Part shown: positions 8,363 through 17,704 of the stretch, piece by piece | Layout of the letters: every line of letters starts with the position of its first letter | Position numbering within the stretch: the first letter of the stretch is position 1 | DNA from: a virus | DNA length: 28,721 nt | Strand: one strand, 5' to 3' | IMG/VR virus record: IMGVR_UViG_3300025652_000374 | Span: 1-28,721 of that record | The notes under the pieces: generated by a model | The model's database searches: none | Told to the model about the DNA's origin: nothing | Seen by the model: only the letters and a program-made list of their open reading frames with translations | Program-made: the position numbers and the translations under genes

Positions 8363-8884
8363 CTAAGTTGTAGCTTGTACTATTGCTTCAAATTCTGATA
8401 CTGTTGAGTCATCTAATACAGGAGCTAATTCTGATACTGTAGATACGCCTGTTAATGTGTATCCATTCATATCCGTTTTAGCACCACCCGAAGAAGATAC
8501 TACTGTAAAATCAATTCCATCATCTAATCCTATAGCGTGGTGATTTCCATTTCTGTCTACCACTACTGCTTGAGGATAACCTGCTGCTAATAAATTGAAT
8601 TGAGCGTTTGTAGCTGCATCCATATTCTTTAGCACTACTGTTAATGTTTGAGTGTTAACTCTTGTTCCTGTATTTCTATCAGAAACCATTGATTGCTCTA
8701 AAGTGTTACCATCCCCTTCTAAAGGAAATGCCCACGCCTCAGTAAGCAATACATTCATTGCCGTAGCTTCACCATTTGTCACAGTAAAAGCATCTGCTAA
8801 TTCGTTATAAAGATATAAAGTAGAAGCTCCTCCGAGTCCTTCCTTACACGCTCTATCACGTCCATTTGTTATATCGCACGCCAT
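8363..8884 (-). CDS. Tube- or decoration-like structural protein, 173 aa
   Basis: A beta-rich 173-residue protein starting MACDITNGRDRACKEGLGG. It is encoded just after the major capsid gene. A C-terminal block with VVVDRNGNHHAIGLDDG and GGAKTDMNGYTLTG is shared with the 167-aa product of 4676-5179, so the genome carries two diverged copies of one family. The gene sits between a hairpin (8917-8942) and the bidirectional terminator, so it forms the end of a transcription unit of protease-scaffold, capsid and this protein. A head decoration or major tail-tube subunit fits its size and place. Which one cannot be decided here. Confidence 0.7.
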   Translation of the reverse strand: MACDITNGRDRACKEGLGGASTLYLYNELADAFTVTNGEATAMNVLLTEAWAFPLEGDGNTLEQSMVSDRNTGTRVNTQTLTVVLKNMDAATNAQFNLLAAGYPQAVVVDRNGNHHAIGLDDGIDFTVVSSSGGAKTDMNGYTLTGVSTVSELAPVLDDSTVSEFEAIVQATT

Positions 8885-8916
8885 AATTATTTATATGTTT
8901 TTTTAATTAGTAATAT

Positions 8917-8942
8917 AAGAGGGTAAAATTAATCACCCCCTT
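8917..8942 (-). terminator. Weak hairpin between the capsid gene and the 173-aa gene
   Basis: On the minus strand AAGGGGG (8942-8936) faces CCCTCTT (8923-8917) with one mismatch around an AT-rich loop. No good T run follows, so it may be a partial terminator, a processing site or a 3'-end stabiliser that adjusts expression after the capsid gene. Confidence 0.35.
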
Positions 8943-8958
8943 ATTTATTTGCTTAATA

Positions 8959-9876
8959 TTAAGCTTGTGTGCTTAGTAACCAAACGATTTCATTTCCGTA
9001 AGAATATCCTACTGCACCACCAAATACTGACTTGTACAATACATTTCCACTCAAATCAACCTCATCCATATCCTTAACACGGATAGAATCAGCATCGTTA
9101 GCTAAACCTAAACCTAAAGTAATATTTTCTTTTTCGAAGATTACGATAGTATTGTCAGGTAAACCATTTACAGTTTGGATTGTGTAACGTCCGTAAACCA
9201 TTCCTGTGTTAGCATCACCACCTAAACCATTAGCAGCACCATTTTCAATTAAGAATTTAGTGTAAGCATCAGCAACGTCAGGAGACACGATGAAGTTTAC
9301 ATTCTTTCTTCTTAGAGAGTAAGGCATTGCAGCAGTAGCAGTATCAAATGCATCAGCTACATTAGCTTTAGTAATAGCTGCACCGATTGCAGTAATACCA
9401 CTATTAGCTTTGATTACATCACTATCAGCAGCGAATTGAGTAATTAACCCACTCATTTGTCCTGCAGAACCTGCACCATTCCAAATTTGGTTTTCAAACC
9501 ATACTGCTAACTTACTTGAAGTTGAAGCAACGATTGCCTGAGAAATCTCAGCAGGTGTTTGGTCGTTAAAAGCTGAAGCTCCCATAGACTCACCTGACCA
9601 AGTTGGACGGAAATCTTCTTTACATATTTCAAATTCATTCTTGAACTTGTCTAATGTAAGAACTTTTTCTTCATAGTTTACTGCGTCTGTCGCAGGTGAA
9701 GTACCACAAGAATAATCAACTACTCCTAATGTTACATCTAAATTTCTAAGGTTCAATTTGTACCCTACGTTTGGAACTACTGTAATAAGATTTAATCTTA
9801 AAGTGTCCTCCTCTTTTTGAGCTTGAAGCATAATGTTTGTTGCTTCGAAACCTGCATAATTACTTGTTATTGCCAT
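8959..9876 (-). CDS. Major capsid protein, HK97-like, 305 aa
   Basis: The main shell subunit of the head. Size and gene position directly after the prohead protease-scaffold fit HK97-fold capsid proteins of Bacteroidota phages. Visible features include an N-terminal helix (GFEATNIMLQAQKEEDTLRLN), a spine-helix-like stretch (DQTPAEISQAIVASTSSKLAVWFENQIWNG region), a beta-rich P-domain with NVNFIVSPDVADAYTKFL, and a C-terminal segment GVVG-like (VFGGAVGYSYGNEIVWL). Only one Cys pair region (DYSCGTS) is present. The leader AAATAAATAATAGTAAAATG supports the start. The N-terminus may be trimmed by the upstream protease, which I cannot confirm. Confidence 0.83.
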   Translation of the reverse strand: MAITSNYAGFEATNIMLQAQKEEDTLRLNLITVVPNVGYKLNLRNLDVTLGVVDYSCGTSPATDAVNYEEKVLTLDKFKNEFEICKEDFRPTWSGESMGASAFNDQTPAEISQAIVASTSSKLAVWFENQIWNGAGSAGQMSGLITQFAADSDVIKANSGITAIGAAITKANVADAFDTATAAMPYSLRRKNVNFIVSPDVADAYTKFLIENGAANGLGGDANTGMVYGRYTIQTVNGLPDNTIVIFEKENITLGLGLANDADSIRVKDMDEVDLSGNVLYKSVFGGAVGYSYGNEIVWLLSTQA

Positions 9877-9900
9877 TTTACTATTATTTATTTAATTAAA

Positions 9901-11082
9901 TTAACTTTGTTTTTGTTCGTAACCTCTCATTACGTTTAAAATTCTTTCTTGTTTTGTCATTGCCACCTGAGTAGGAACAGATTTGATTACTTTAGAAGCA
10001 GGTGTTTTAGATAACACTACTAATTCAGCTTTCAATTCATTATTCTTTTCAGTCACCACCGACATCTTAGTATCAAAATCAGCTTTAATAGCATTCATTT
10101 GTACTTCCATTTTCTCAGCATAAGCTTGAAACATTTCTTCTAAGATAGATTTGATTGTGTCAAGTTCATTACTTGGACTATCAGTCTCTTCAGTTACTGC
10201 TTCTTCAGCCTTAACTTCTTCCTCTTCTTTAACGTCTTCTTCTTTTGCTTCTACAGTCTCCTCTTCCTTAGCTTCAGCTTCCCCCATAGACTCAACAGAA
10301 CCATCTTTTACTTCGATAGTACCTGCTTCATCAAGTTGGTAGCTTCCATCAGGTAAAGCAACTTTTTCTTCCCCGTTCATTACGAACACAGGAGAACCTA
10401 CTTCTAAAGAATCACCTTCAAACTGAATGTCTAAATCCCCTGATTTTGCACTCCCTAATGCAACCTCAACAGTCTCTTCAACTTTCTCAGCTCCTGAAAT
10501 GATTTCTTTAAGCATCGTAATAATACTCTTGTTTTCACTCATTTTAACTTCTGATTTTAAATTAATTTCTTCTAAATCTACCATAGCATCAACTGAGAAT
10601 CCTTCAACTTCACCTGTCTTAATATAATTATTCCAAATGTCATCATTGTCAACTTTCATTGTTGCTATCCAACTCCCCTTAGGAAAATTCATTCCGAAGT
10701 TCGCACTCTTATCTATTTCAGAATTCTCAACTATCCAACTTTCAACAAACGTCACATCTTTTATAGGACTGTTATGTTCCAACTTTGAATTTAATTGAAA
10801 ACCTGATTTAAAGAAGTTGTGTGATAACTCCTTAATCGTATCGGCAGAAAAAACTATATTGAACTGTTCTCCTGTAGTAGGGTCTTCTCTTAGAATTAAT
10901 TGTTTTGGCTGAAGAACTAAACCCATTACAATCCTTTGTTCCTCATTTACCTTAGCCATCTTAATCATCTCTTCTTGAGCTGACATCGCAATAAATGTCT
11001 CTTCAGTTGCAGGTGTCTTTACTAAACTTATAGCAAAAACTCCTTTTCCTCCCTTTTTAAATTTAGCATTAAATGTTTTCAT
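9901..11082 (-). CDS. Prohead protease (XkdF-like) fused to scaffold, 393 aa
   Basis: The N-terminal ~175 residues resemble the XkdF-type phage serine protease. They contain VMGLVLQPKQLILRED, SHNFFKSGFQLNSKLEHNS with a candidate catalytic His at 103, KGSWIATMKVDNDDIW, and the hallmark TGEVEGFSVDAMV with a candidate Ser at 163. The C-terminal half is very acidic (Glu/Val-rich repeats about 255-300). It ends in a helix with coiled-coil pattern (about 305-365) and a basic tail, as expected for an internal scaffold. Protease-scaffold fusions act during prohead assembly, then cut themselves and other head proteins. The start ATG at 11082 overlaps the late motif, so the transcript may be nearly leaderless. 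Confidence 0.77.
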   Translation of the reverse strand: MKTFNAKFKKGGKGVFAISLVKTPATEETFIAMSAQEEMIKMAKVNEEQRIVMGLVLQPKQLILREDPTTGEQFNIVFSADTIKELSHNFFKSGFQLNSKLEHNSPIKDVTFVESWIVENSEIDKSANFGMNFPKGSWIATMKVDNDDIWNNYIKTGEVEGFSVDAMVDLEEINLKSEVKMSENKSIITMLKEIISGAEKVEETVEVALGSAKSGDLDIQFEGDSLEVGSPVFVMNGEEKVALPDGSYQLDEAGTIEVKDGSVESMGEAEAKEEETVEAKEEDVKEEEEVKAEEAVTEETDSPSNELDTIKSILEEMFQAYAEKMEVQMNAIKADFDTKMSVVTEKNNELKAELVVLSKTPASKVIKSVPTQVAMTKQERILNVMRGYEQKQS

Positions 11083-11096
11083 ATACCTATTAACGT
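11081..11096 (-). promoter_or_regulatory. Late-promoter-like motif, copy 3
   Basis: The minus strand reads ACGTTAATAGGTATAT, one base different from the copies before terS and the chaperone gene. Its last bases include the start codon at 11082, exactly as at 18921-18936. It begins the protease-scaffold, capsid and tube-like unit after a 191-bp gap with an inverted repeat. Confidence 0.62.
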
Positions 11097-11154
11097 TTTG
11101 ATTTAATTATTGTTATAACCCCTCTTAAATTGTGTTAAAATTATGTTAACAAAA

Positions 11155-11200
11155 GGTATCATTTTTGGTAATTTTTGAGATTTTTACCGAATTTGATACC
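11155..11200. repeat. Nested inverted repeat in the tape measure-protease gap
   Basis: Outer arms GGTATC (11155-11160) and GATACC (11195-11200) enclose inner arms GGTAA (11167-11171) and TTACC (11184-11188), with 6-bp T/A-rich spacers on both sides. T runs lie just outside on the plus strand (ATTTTTTT) and shorter ones on the minus strand (CCTTTTG). It could end the tape measure transcript or be a protein-binding site for the next unit. The rest of the 11083-11273 gap contains no convincing gene. Confidence 0.5.
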
Positions 11201-11273
11201 ATTTTTTTGAGGGTTTACGGGGTGCCATTGGGGGTAGCTCTTAGTTATATATTATTAGTAATAGCTTCTTATT

Positions 11274-13145
11274 TTATATCCCACTATTTGATTCAATTTG
11301 TCTGTCTAAAGATTGTTGTGAAGTTACATCTTGTGCTACTACAAATGCTCTCAATGGAGTTTCATTAACATTCTGAATACTGTTCTGTATTTGATTACCC
11401 TCTGAACCTTCAACCAAGTTAAATGACGGTGCAGGAGCACTACCTCCACCTCCTTGTGAGTCATCACCTCTATCTACTGAGCCTCCTTTACCTAAAGCCT
11501 GTAACCCTTTGGTAGTTGCTAATGCAGTTGACGCTAAACCTATACCTAAATTAACTTTATTTAGTATCAGTTTACTTGTTAAGTATCCCGGACCTGCCAC
11601 AGGACCTAAGGTAGCAGCGTGAGCAGTATCAGCTAAATCAGCAGTATTCTTACCTATTATCATCTTAGCAACACCTACACCTGCCTCTGCTATAAGTGCA
11701 GTAGCTTGAAGTGCTTTTGAATCCTCACCTAATTTTTTAAGTAAACCAATTCCTCCAACAATAGTATTTAGAGTAGCGTCCTGTATATCTTTCTTTGCGT
11801 CTGCTACTTTCTTTGCAGTATCTATCTCTTTTTTAGCATCATCTTCATCTCTCTTTGATTTTTCTTCACTTCTTTTGTTAGCTAACTCATCTTCCTTTTG
11901 GTCGTAGAATTCATTAAGTAACAGAAGTGCTTCTCTCTTTTCCTCATCAGTACCAACTAATCTCTCTAATTCCTCTTCTGCTCTTGTTCTTTCAAGTTCT
12001 AATTTTTCCTCTTCACTTGTAGCATCTAAGTCCTCATTCTTTTTCTTCAATGCGTTTTTGTAATCAGATAATGCTTTTAACCTAACTTTCTCAGCTTCAT
12101 CGATTACTTTCTGCTCTTCAGCTTTTTCCTTTAGTCTCTGCTCCTCTTCTCTTGCAATCTCATTCTCAGCAGTAGACAATTCTCTTTGTATGGTCCTTTT
12201 CTGATTTAACCTCCTTGTTTCAACTGCTATAGATTCAGCTTTTAATCTCTCTTCTGTCTCTAAATTTTCTTTAGTAGAACGTGCAAAGCTATTCTCAAGT
12301 GTCTGTGCATCCCTCCTTAAATTAGCCACCTCTTGCTCACTACCAATTAAAGAGTCTTGTAGTACCATTACTTTTTTTAATGCTTCTTCCCTTTCTTTTG
12401 CAGTAGTGTTATTTACATCTTTTGCTTTAACTCTTAATTCTGCAATCTCTCTCTCAGCTTTAGCTCTCCTAACTAATAAACCTCTCTCAACCTTGTCAGC
12501 CTTAGCTCTCATGTCAGCTACGTCAGCTGCCTGTTTTGCCTCTTTTTCATTCTGTTTTATAAAGTCACCAACTGCATCAGTAGCGTTCTTAACCTTACCT
12601 GTAACATCCTCTACACCTAAAGCAACTTTACCCATAGCATTACCTGCTACCTTACCTGCTTCAGCAAATTCACCTTCAAACAGTAGTCCAATAGCAGTAC
12701 CAAGAGCAGGAATCAATTCCATTAACCCCTCAAATCTATTAACTACATTATCCTTTATTAGTTTACCAAATGACTTTAAAGATTGTTGTGGATTCTCAAA
12801 TACATTAATTAATAAATCACCTAAGTCAGCCAACACATCAACAAGGTTACCTGTAACTGCACCAATAACCCCCATTATTTTAGCGAACTTATTCTGACCT
12901 TCCTCTGAGCCTTTGAAGGCTGCACTAATAGCCGATATAGTTATTACTAATAAACCTAATCCTGACAAAGCAATAGCTCCCCCAACAGTTCTAAAACCTG
13001 CTGCAATAGACTTTAATCCTGCTGTAAATGATTTAAACATAGTACCTGCACCACCCGATAACTTATCTACTGAACCTGTAACATTATCTACTCCTTCTTG
13101 TGCTTGAGTAGAGTCCACAGTCATTTTTACTTTTACTTCTTTCAT
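11274..13145 (-). CDS. Tail tape measure protein, 623 aa
   Basis: A tape measure sets the length of a long tail. The N-terminus (KVKMTVDSTQAQEGVDNV) and two hydrophobic segments (about 52-80, GGAIALSGLGLLVITISAIS, and about 88-115) are typical. A long charged coiled-coil region runs from about 195 to 475 with Lys/Glu-rich heptads, followed by Gly/Ala-rich hydrophobic helices (about 478-560). The C-terminus is Ser/Gln/Asn-rich. From 1.5 Angstrom per residue the tail would be roughly 90 nm, a general rule rather than a measurement. The ATG overlaps the stop of the 54-aa gene by one base. Confidence 0.88.
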   Translation of the reverse strand: MKEVKVKMTVDSTQAQEGVDNVTGSVDKLSGGAGTMFKSFTAGLKSIAAGFRTVGGAIALSGLGLLVITISAISAAFKGSEEGQNKFAKIMGVIGAVTGNLVDVLADLGDLLINVFENPQQSLKSFGKLIKDNVVNRFEGLMELIPALGTAIGLLFEGEFAEAGKVAGNAMGKVALGVEDVTGKVKNATDAVGDFIKQNEKEAKQAADVADMRAKADKVERGLLVRRAKAEREIAELRVKAKDVNNTTAKEREEALKKVMVLQDSLIGSEQEVANLRRDAQTLENSFARSTKENLETEERLKAESIAVETRRLNQKRTIQRELSTAENEIAREEEQRLKEKAEEQKVIDEAEKVRLKALSDYKNALKKKNEDLDATSEEEKLELERTRAEEELERLVGTDEEKREALLLLNEFYDQKEDELANKRSEEKSKRDEDDAKKEIDTAKKVADAKKDIQDATLNTIVGGIGLLKKLGEDSKALQATALIAEAGVGVAKMIIGKNTADLADTAHAATLGPVAGPGYLTSKLILNKVNLGIGLASTALATTKGLQALGKGGSVDRGDDSQGGGGSAPAPSFNLVEGSEGNQIQNSIQNVNETPLRAFVVAQDVTSQQSLDRQIESNSGI

Positions 13146-13309
13146 TATTTTTTAGATTTTAGTATTCGTTTGATTTTTGTTTTTGCGTCATTCCAATTAG
13201 AAATCATTTGGTACTTCCCTTTAGCTATCTCTATATTATCACCACCACCATAAAAGTCATTGGTCCTTAGTATATCAATAGCATATTTTATGTCATTATT
13301 TTCCTTCAT
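13145..13309 (-). CDS. Small protein upstream of tape measure, 54 aa
   Basis: The gene starts MKENNDIKYAIDILRTND and ends with a strongly basic tail (KTKIKRILKSKK). It has a short Gly-rich turn (DFYGGGDNIE) in the middle. Its TAA overlaps the tape measure ATG (TAATG), which implies translational coupling. It starts 4 bp after the stop of the 917-aa gene, so it is a tightly packed member of the tail cluster. Function unknown; a small tail assembly factor is possible from position. Confidence 0.65.
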   Translation of the reverse strand: MKENNDIKYAIDILRTNDFYGGGDNIEIAKGKYQMISNWNDAKTKIKRILKSKK

Positions 13310-13313
13310 ATTA

Positions 13314-16067
13314 TTATCCTTGATTTACTTGTGTTATACACATTCCACCTTGTTCTTTAAATATTCTTTTACATCCCGTTATAGATAGATTAGATACTTT
13401 ACCTATGAATATACCATTTAGATGATTAGGTTCATTTATTTGCACTAACCCTATATCATCAGCATCGAATCCTGCTACGTGAGTTCCCGTGTAAGTACCA
13501 TTCCCCGAATTCTTAATATGAACGCCATTAGAAGAACCAAACCAAATCCCTACTTCTCCCGATACCCAATCAGATATAGTGTATTCAACTTCATAAGTAC
13601 ATCCTCCGACTACTGAATCAAAGCTTGACGTTTGGTCTAATCGCCTCCCTGCAATACCTGTACTCTCAGCAAACCCACCACCTACAATCCAACCATCTGT
13701 GTAGCCGTTAGGTATGTACCATTCTGAAGCATCTGCAAAGTCACCATTTCTAACTATATCCCCCTGAACTATTGTTGATTCAGTATCTGTAAAGACTAAG
13801 TTAGTAGTCCTTGAGAACGTTCCTACAGGAATAGATGTCCAAGCATCAACAATTACTTTAAGTTGATTATCAACGTCTACAGACTCTGTAACGAAAGATG
13901 CACCACCTCCAACTACTGATGATGTAATAGTATAGTCTTGTATGTTAGGTATGTTAAATCCATAAGTACCTCCTGAAACACTTGCATTAAAGCATTCTGT
14001 AGGTAATATAACGTCGTTAGTCTCGTATTTATCAAACCCATTAATTAGTTCTAATTGAGTTCTACCGGTTAATAGATTATATTTGAAATTATTAATTCTA
14101 TAATCTAATTGGTTTATTGTGATTATATCGTTTAATTGTAATCGTGTTATAATCTGAATAGGTAACTGAGCAGATATTTTAAAAGTTCTACGTTTAACGT
14201 TAAAAATAGCCTCTAAATAGTTCTGATAATGATTAGAATATAACGTATTGTTCATAATCTCATTTGAATATGTACTAACTTCTGATTCAAATCCTAATGA
14301 ATAAGCCGGTGAATATATTCCAAAGTGACTCATTGGCATAAACATATTAGTGTTTAACTGTTGAGGTGTTGATGTTCCCCATTTAATAGGATTATCTACA
14401 ATAGAAACCAAAGATGCGTAGTGAATATGTGGTTCAGTAAACACCGGTTCATAAGCGATATCTATAGCACTACCTATCTGAATAGTTGTATCAGTATCAG
14501 TATCAGCATCTGTTAATCTTTCATAAACAATAGTTTCAAAAGGTAATTTCACAGTTAATACATCACCATCATAAGCAACTCCATTTTCATTTGTAAGCTT
14601 TACCTTACTGTCTCCATAGCCTACACCATTGTCATCTTTAAACTTTTTAGCTAAAATTGTAGTAGGGTCCTCATAAGTAAAATCTAACTCCGATATTATT
14701 TCTCCTCTATCTACACCTATAGAAGCAAAATCTACATACTTAGTAATTTCGTGACGATTACCCGTTCTATAAAAAGCATCTAATGAATTTACATAGAAGT
14801 CCTTATCACCTTTACCAATTACTACAAGCTTAAACATTTGTATAATACCTCTAAGAAATTCAGTTACTTCTAATTCCGGCATCAATCTCTTCATAACAAC
14901 TCCGGCAGTAGTAACTACATTACCTGATGTAGACGATGTTTCCGGGATACCAAATCCAACTCCGTTAAGAATATAAGTTGATTTTAAAGAAGCAGAATAT
15001 TCGAAAGCCTCAGTACTTACTACATAAAATTCAATAATAATATCGTCGTGTGTAATTGGATTAAATCCGGGATATCTTAATGGTGTTAATATTTGAGTTC
15101 CCGACACACTTGTTAATTGTGCGATTCTACCCTCACCATTATCTATCCTTTTAATATAAGTGGTATAGTTAACGTTTTCAAAACCTACTGAAGGTGTGAT
15201 TTTTAACTCAATTCTAATGCCATCATTGCCGGTACTTGAGGGGTCATAAGTGTAAGTAGCAACATCTGTAGTTGTATTCATCCAAGAGCCATCTGTAGTA
15301 TTCCAATCGATTAATTCATCATTGTTTCCTATTGCTTTTCCTTCTAAATCAGCAGATAACCATATATAAAGCTCATCGAACTCTGTAGTACCAAAGAAAT
15401 CACGTGAGAATGTAATACCATATTTAACCTCTATAGCTTTAATTATCTCTATGACCTTCATCGATGGTCTAAGTTCTCTGTACTCTATACCTGAACCTCC
15501 ACCATTCCAAGCGATATTCCTTCTCCTTAAAATTCCGTTAACCACCTCATCTGTAGTAGCTGAATCAGAATCATAAAACATCCCCTTCTGTGCTATAGGA
15601 GTGTATATAATAGAGCCATTACTTAATCCTTGTGTTAATCCTTCTTTTATTTTATCAGGCGTGTAGACGTGGTCTAAATGGGTGAAATCTAAATCCTTTA
15701 GTATATCCTTTCCTACTGTCTCAGATAGTGAAGCAGTATCACCATAAAAGTTTATTTTGTATGAATCCGGTACACCTTTCTTTAAATTCACACTTCTAAG
15801 CAACCACTTACCTGTCTTAAAAGGAACTCCATCAATATCAATAGAACCTTCTACTCTTGTACGAGCATCAAATCCATTATCAATACTTGAATTGTACCAA
15901 TGTTTAAACACTTTGTTATTGCGTTTAGATGAAGGAACTGAGAATTCCTTTGAATAATCACCTGTGTTCTTTGTGATATCCTGTACATCTAATACTGAAC
16001 TAACAATATCAACACTCTCATCAGTATATTGGTCTATCAACTGACCTTTTACGTATAGATTAACCAT
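13314..16067 (-). CDS. Large tail or baseplate protein with C-terminal carbohydrate-binding-like module, 917 aa
   Basis: The N-terminus is LYVKGQLIDQYTDESVDIVSSVLDVQDITKNTGDYSKEFSVP, followed by PFKTGKWLLRSVNLKKG, a pattern I recall from large tail proteins of Bacteroidota phages. The body to about 700 is mixed beta. The last ~170 residues hold a module beginning VRNGDFADASEWY, with WIVGGGFAES, YEVEYTISDWVSGEVGIW and a closing VSNLSITG. It is of the same type as the modules in the two fibre proteins. The module is followed by a short Cys-containing tail (MCITQVNQG). A baseplate or central tail role with added host-binding ability is likely. Confidence 0.7.
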   Translation of the reverse strand: MVNLYVKGQLIDQYTDESVDIVSSVLDVQDITKNTGDYSKEFSVPSSKRNNKVFKHWYNSSIDNGFDARTRVEGSIDIDGVPFKTGKWLLRSVNLKKGVPDSYKINFYGDTASLSETVGKDILKDLDFTHLDHVYTPDKIKEGLTQGLSNGSIIYTPIAQKGMFYDSDSATTDEVVNGILRRRNIAWNGGGSGIEYRELRPSMKVIEIIKAIEVKYGITFSRDFFGTTEFDELYIWLSADLEGKAIGNNDELIDWNTTDGSWMNTTTDVATYTYDPSSTGNDGIRIELKITPSVGFENVNYTTYIKRIDNGEGRIAQLTSVSGTQILTPLRYPGFNPITHDDIIIEFYVVSTEAFEYSASLKSTYILNGVGFGIPETSSTSGNVVTTAGVVMKRLMPELEVTEFLRGIIQMFKLVVIGKGDKDFYVNSLDAFYRTGNRHEITKYVDFASIGVDRGEIISELDFTYEDPTTILAKKFKDDNGVGYGDSKVKLTNENGVAYDGDVLTVKLPFETIVYERLTDADTDTDTTIQIGSAIDIAYEPVFTEPHIHYASLVSIVDNPIKWGTSTPQQLNTNMFMPMSHFGIYSPAYSLGFESEVSTYSNEIMNNTLYSNHYQNYLEAIFNVKRRTFKISAQLPIQIITRLQLNDIITINQLDYRINNFKYNLLTGRTQLELINGFDKYETNDVILPTECFNASVSGGTYGFNIPNIQDYTITSSVVGGGASFVTESVDVDNQLKVIVDAWTSIPVGTFSRTTNLVFTDTESTIVQGDIVRNGDFADASEWYIPNGYTDGWIVGGGFAESTGIAGRRLDQTSSFDSVVGGCTYEVEYTISDWVSGEVGIWFGSSNGVHIKNSGNGTYTGTHVAGFDADDIGLVQINEPNHLNGIFIGKVSNLSITGCKRIFKEQGGMCITQVNQG

Positions 16068-16068
16068 C

Positions 16069-17160
16069 TTAAATATTGTTTATTTCATTATAACTCATTT
16101 CAAACTTGATAGTATAAGATATTAACCTATCATTCTGCCTTGTTTTATACTTGAATGTTTTGTCAACTACGTTTAAAGGAGTAGGAACTGCATCAACATA
16201 CATCCAAACTCTCTCACTAAGCAGCATTTGTTTAACTACTTCAGTATTATCTTCATCAATAAATCCTGTTTCTACTGTTAATGATGTTCTACCTTGCACA
16301 TTATGTCTTACAAACTGATGGAATCCTACAGAAGCTTGACCTCTATTTGTTTCAAAGTGATTATCTGTGATAGTCATAGCCTCCTCTTGCTTCTTAAAGA
16401 ATGTGAATATCTGATTAGCTCCATCCTTATTCTGAAATATAACATCTAAAGGTGTGTACTTGCATTCGTTTACTATATCTAAAACTGTTGTAGAAGATAC
16501 TGATGTGTTAGTATTAGTATTAACTATATTAACAAAAGCATCTGTTGTAGTATCGTTTAAATCAACCCACAAGTACTGTACTGAGTCATCTGAATTTAAT
16601 GTTGGAGGTATTGTAAATGATTCGTTTAATTGCTGATTAGGTTCTGATATAGCAGTAACAGTTAATGTATCTAATGAAGATGCTGCGAAAGGATATATAA
16701 AGAATCCTTTTCTGCTTACCTTATAATCTTGTGTCTTTAACAACACACCATCTTGAACAGTATCAAAGTTTTTACCCTCATCCCCATAAGAATATCCCAA
16801 TGTCATAATGTCTCCCTTCTCATCAAACTCAGTAGCAACATCATCATATTTAACTGTTGTTCTAACCCACATCTGATTCTTACCATCTATGACTTGAGTA
16901 GTCTCAGCAGGATTAGGGAATGGCTGCTTAAACTCTATGTAATCTTGGATAATTGCATTGATGTTTATATCGTGAGTTGTAGGGTCTGCTTGTGTGTTAA
17001 TAAATGTAATATCATAAGTGTTTACACCTGCATCATTATAACCCGTTACTATTCCATTCCATACTTGAATAGTTAATGTATATTTCTGACATATAATCGA
17101 AGTAGGATTAAGATATGTTAAATTTGTTGTTACGTAATATGGACTTAATGCTCTTATCAT
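16069..17160 (-). CDS. Tail protein, 363 aa
   Basis: A beta-rich 363-residue protein starting MIRALSPYYVTTNLTYLNP. The N-terminal ~130 residues look like a folded beta domain. The C-terminal part contains repeated beta strands and a DNHFETNRGQASVGFHQFVRH block. It is separated by one base from the 917-aa gene and by one base from the HK97 gp10-like gene, inside the tail cluster upstream of the tape measure. From its place it is a tail or baseplate structural protein. I do not know an experimentally studied homologue. Confidence 0.65.
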   Translation of the reverse strand: MIRALSPYYVTTNLTYLNPTSIICQKYTLTIQVWNGIVTGYNDAGVNTYDITFINTQADPTTHDININAIIQDYIEFKQPFPNPAETTQVIDGKNQMWVRTTVKYDDVATEFDEKGDIMTLGYSYGDEGKNFDTVQDGVLLKTQDYKVSRKGFFIYPFAASSLDTLTVTAISEPNQQLNESFTIPPTLNSDDSVQYLWVDLNDTTTDAFVNIVNTNTNTSVSSTTVLDIVNECKYTPLDVIFQNKDGANQIFTFFKKQEEAMTITDNHFETNRGQASVGFHQFVRHNVQGRTSLTVETGFIDEDNTEVVKQMLLSERVWMYVDAVPTPLNVVDKTFKYKTRQNDRLISYTIKFEMSYNEINNI

Positions 17161-17161
17161 T

Positions 17162-17704
17162 TTATTTTATTATTATATTATCATTTACTAAACTCTCCTC
17201 TAATTTATTCTCTATTTCGAGGACCAATGCATCACCTAAATCATTCGATACTTTGTCTATCTGATTATAAAAAGCATCTGTAAAAAAGTTAGTTGTTTTT
17301 ATTCCTGTGTGATATACAGAATTAGCTATTGCAAACATAGTACTCTTCCTACTTATAAACTGACCTTTCTTATTTCTCCCTTGTATTCCTTTCTTATACA
17401 TAAAGTTATTAAATACATTAGCAGGAGGTTTCTTATCTCTGTACTTAAATTTATTATTAGTTACCTTCTTTACTTTCCATTTCTCACCATTAGCTTTCTC
17501 ACCACCTACACCTTTCACACCTGCATCAACATACTCCCAATAGTCATTAATCTTAAACGTCAATGATGTAACCCCCTTCTTAGTCTTTACACTATATTTA
17601 AGAGACTTACCTAAATCAGAATCCTTTATCTTGTTCTTTTTAAGATTCTTTTTAGATTCACTTACAACCTTCCTCCCAAACTTTCTAAGCTCTTTATCTA
17701 ACAT
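17162..17704 (-). CDS. HK97 gp10-like tail completion protein, 180 aa
   Basis: A basic 180-residue protein beginning MLDKELRKFGRKVVSESKKNL, with a central WEYVDAGVKGVGG turn and a conserved K-rich segment (KGIQGRNKKGQFISRKS). Helix-strand-turn structure with a YxDAGxKG-like motif is typical of HK97 gp10-like neck or tail completion proteins. It overlaps the preceding gene by 7 bp. Such proteins sit at the head-tail joining region or form the tail terminator interface. The match is by pattern, not by alignment. Confidence 0.66.
   Translation of the reverse strand: MLDKELRKFGRKVVSESKKNLKKNKIKDSDLGKSLKYSVKTKKGVTSLTFKINDYWEYVDAGVKGVGGEKANGEKWKVKKVTNNKFKYRDKKPPANVFNNFMYKKGIQGRNKKGQFISRKSTMFAIANSVYHTGIKTTNFFTDAFYNQIDKVSNDLGDALVLEIENKLEESLVNDNIIIK

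Noticed and set aside
8951-8964. A perfect 14-bp palindrome GCTTAATATTAAGC at the end of the capsid gene
   Set aside because: It is AT-rich, overlaps coding sequence and has no T run or repeated copy, so it is probably chance.
12406-12897. A 163-codon plus-strand frame inside the tape measure
   Set aside because: It is a shadow of the coiled-coil coding region, Ala/Ser/Leu-rich by codon complement.
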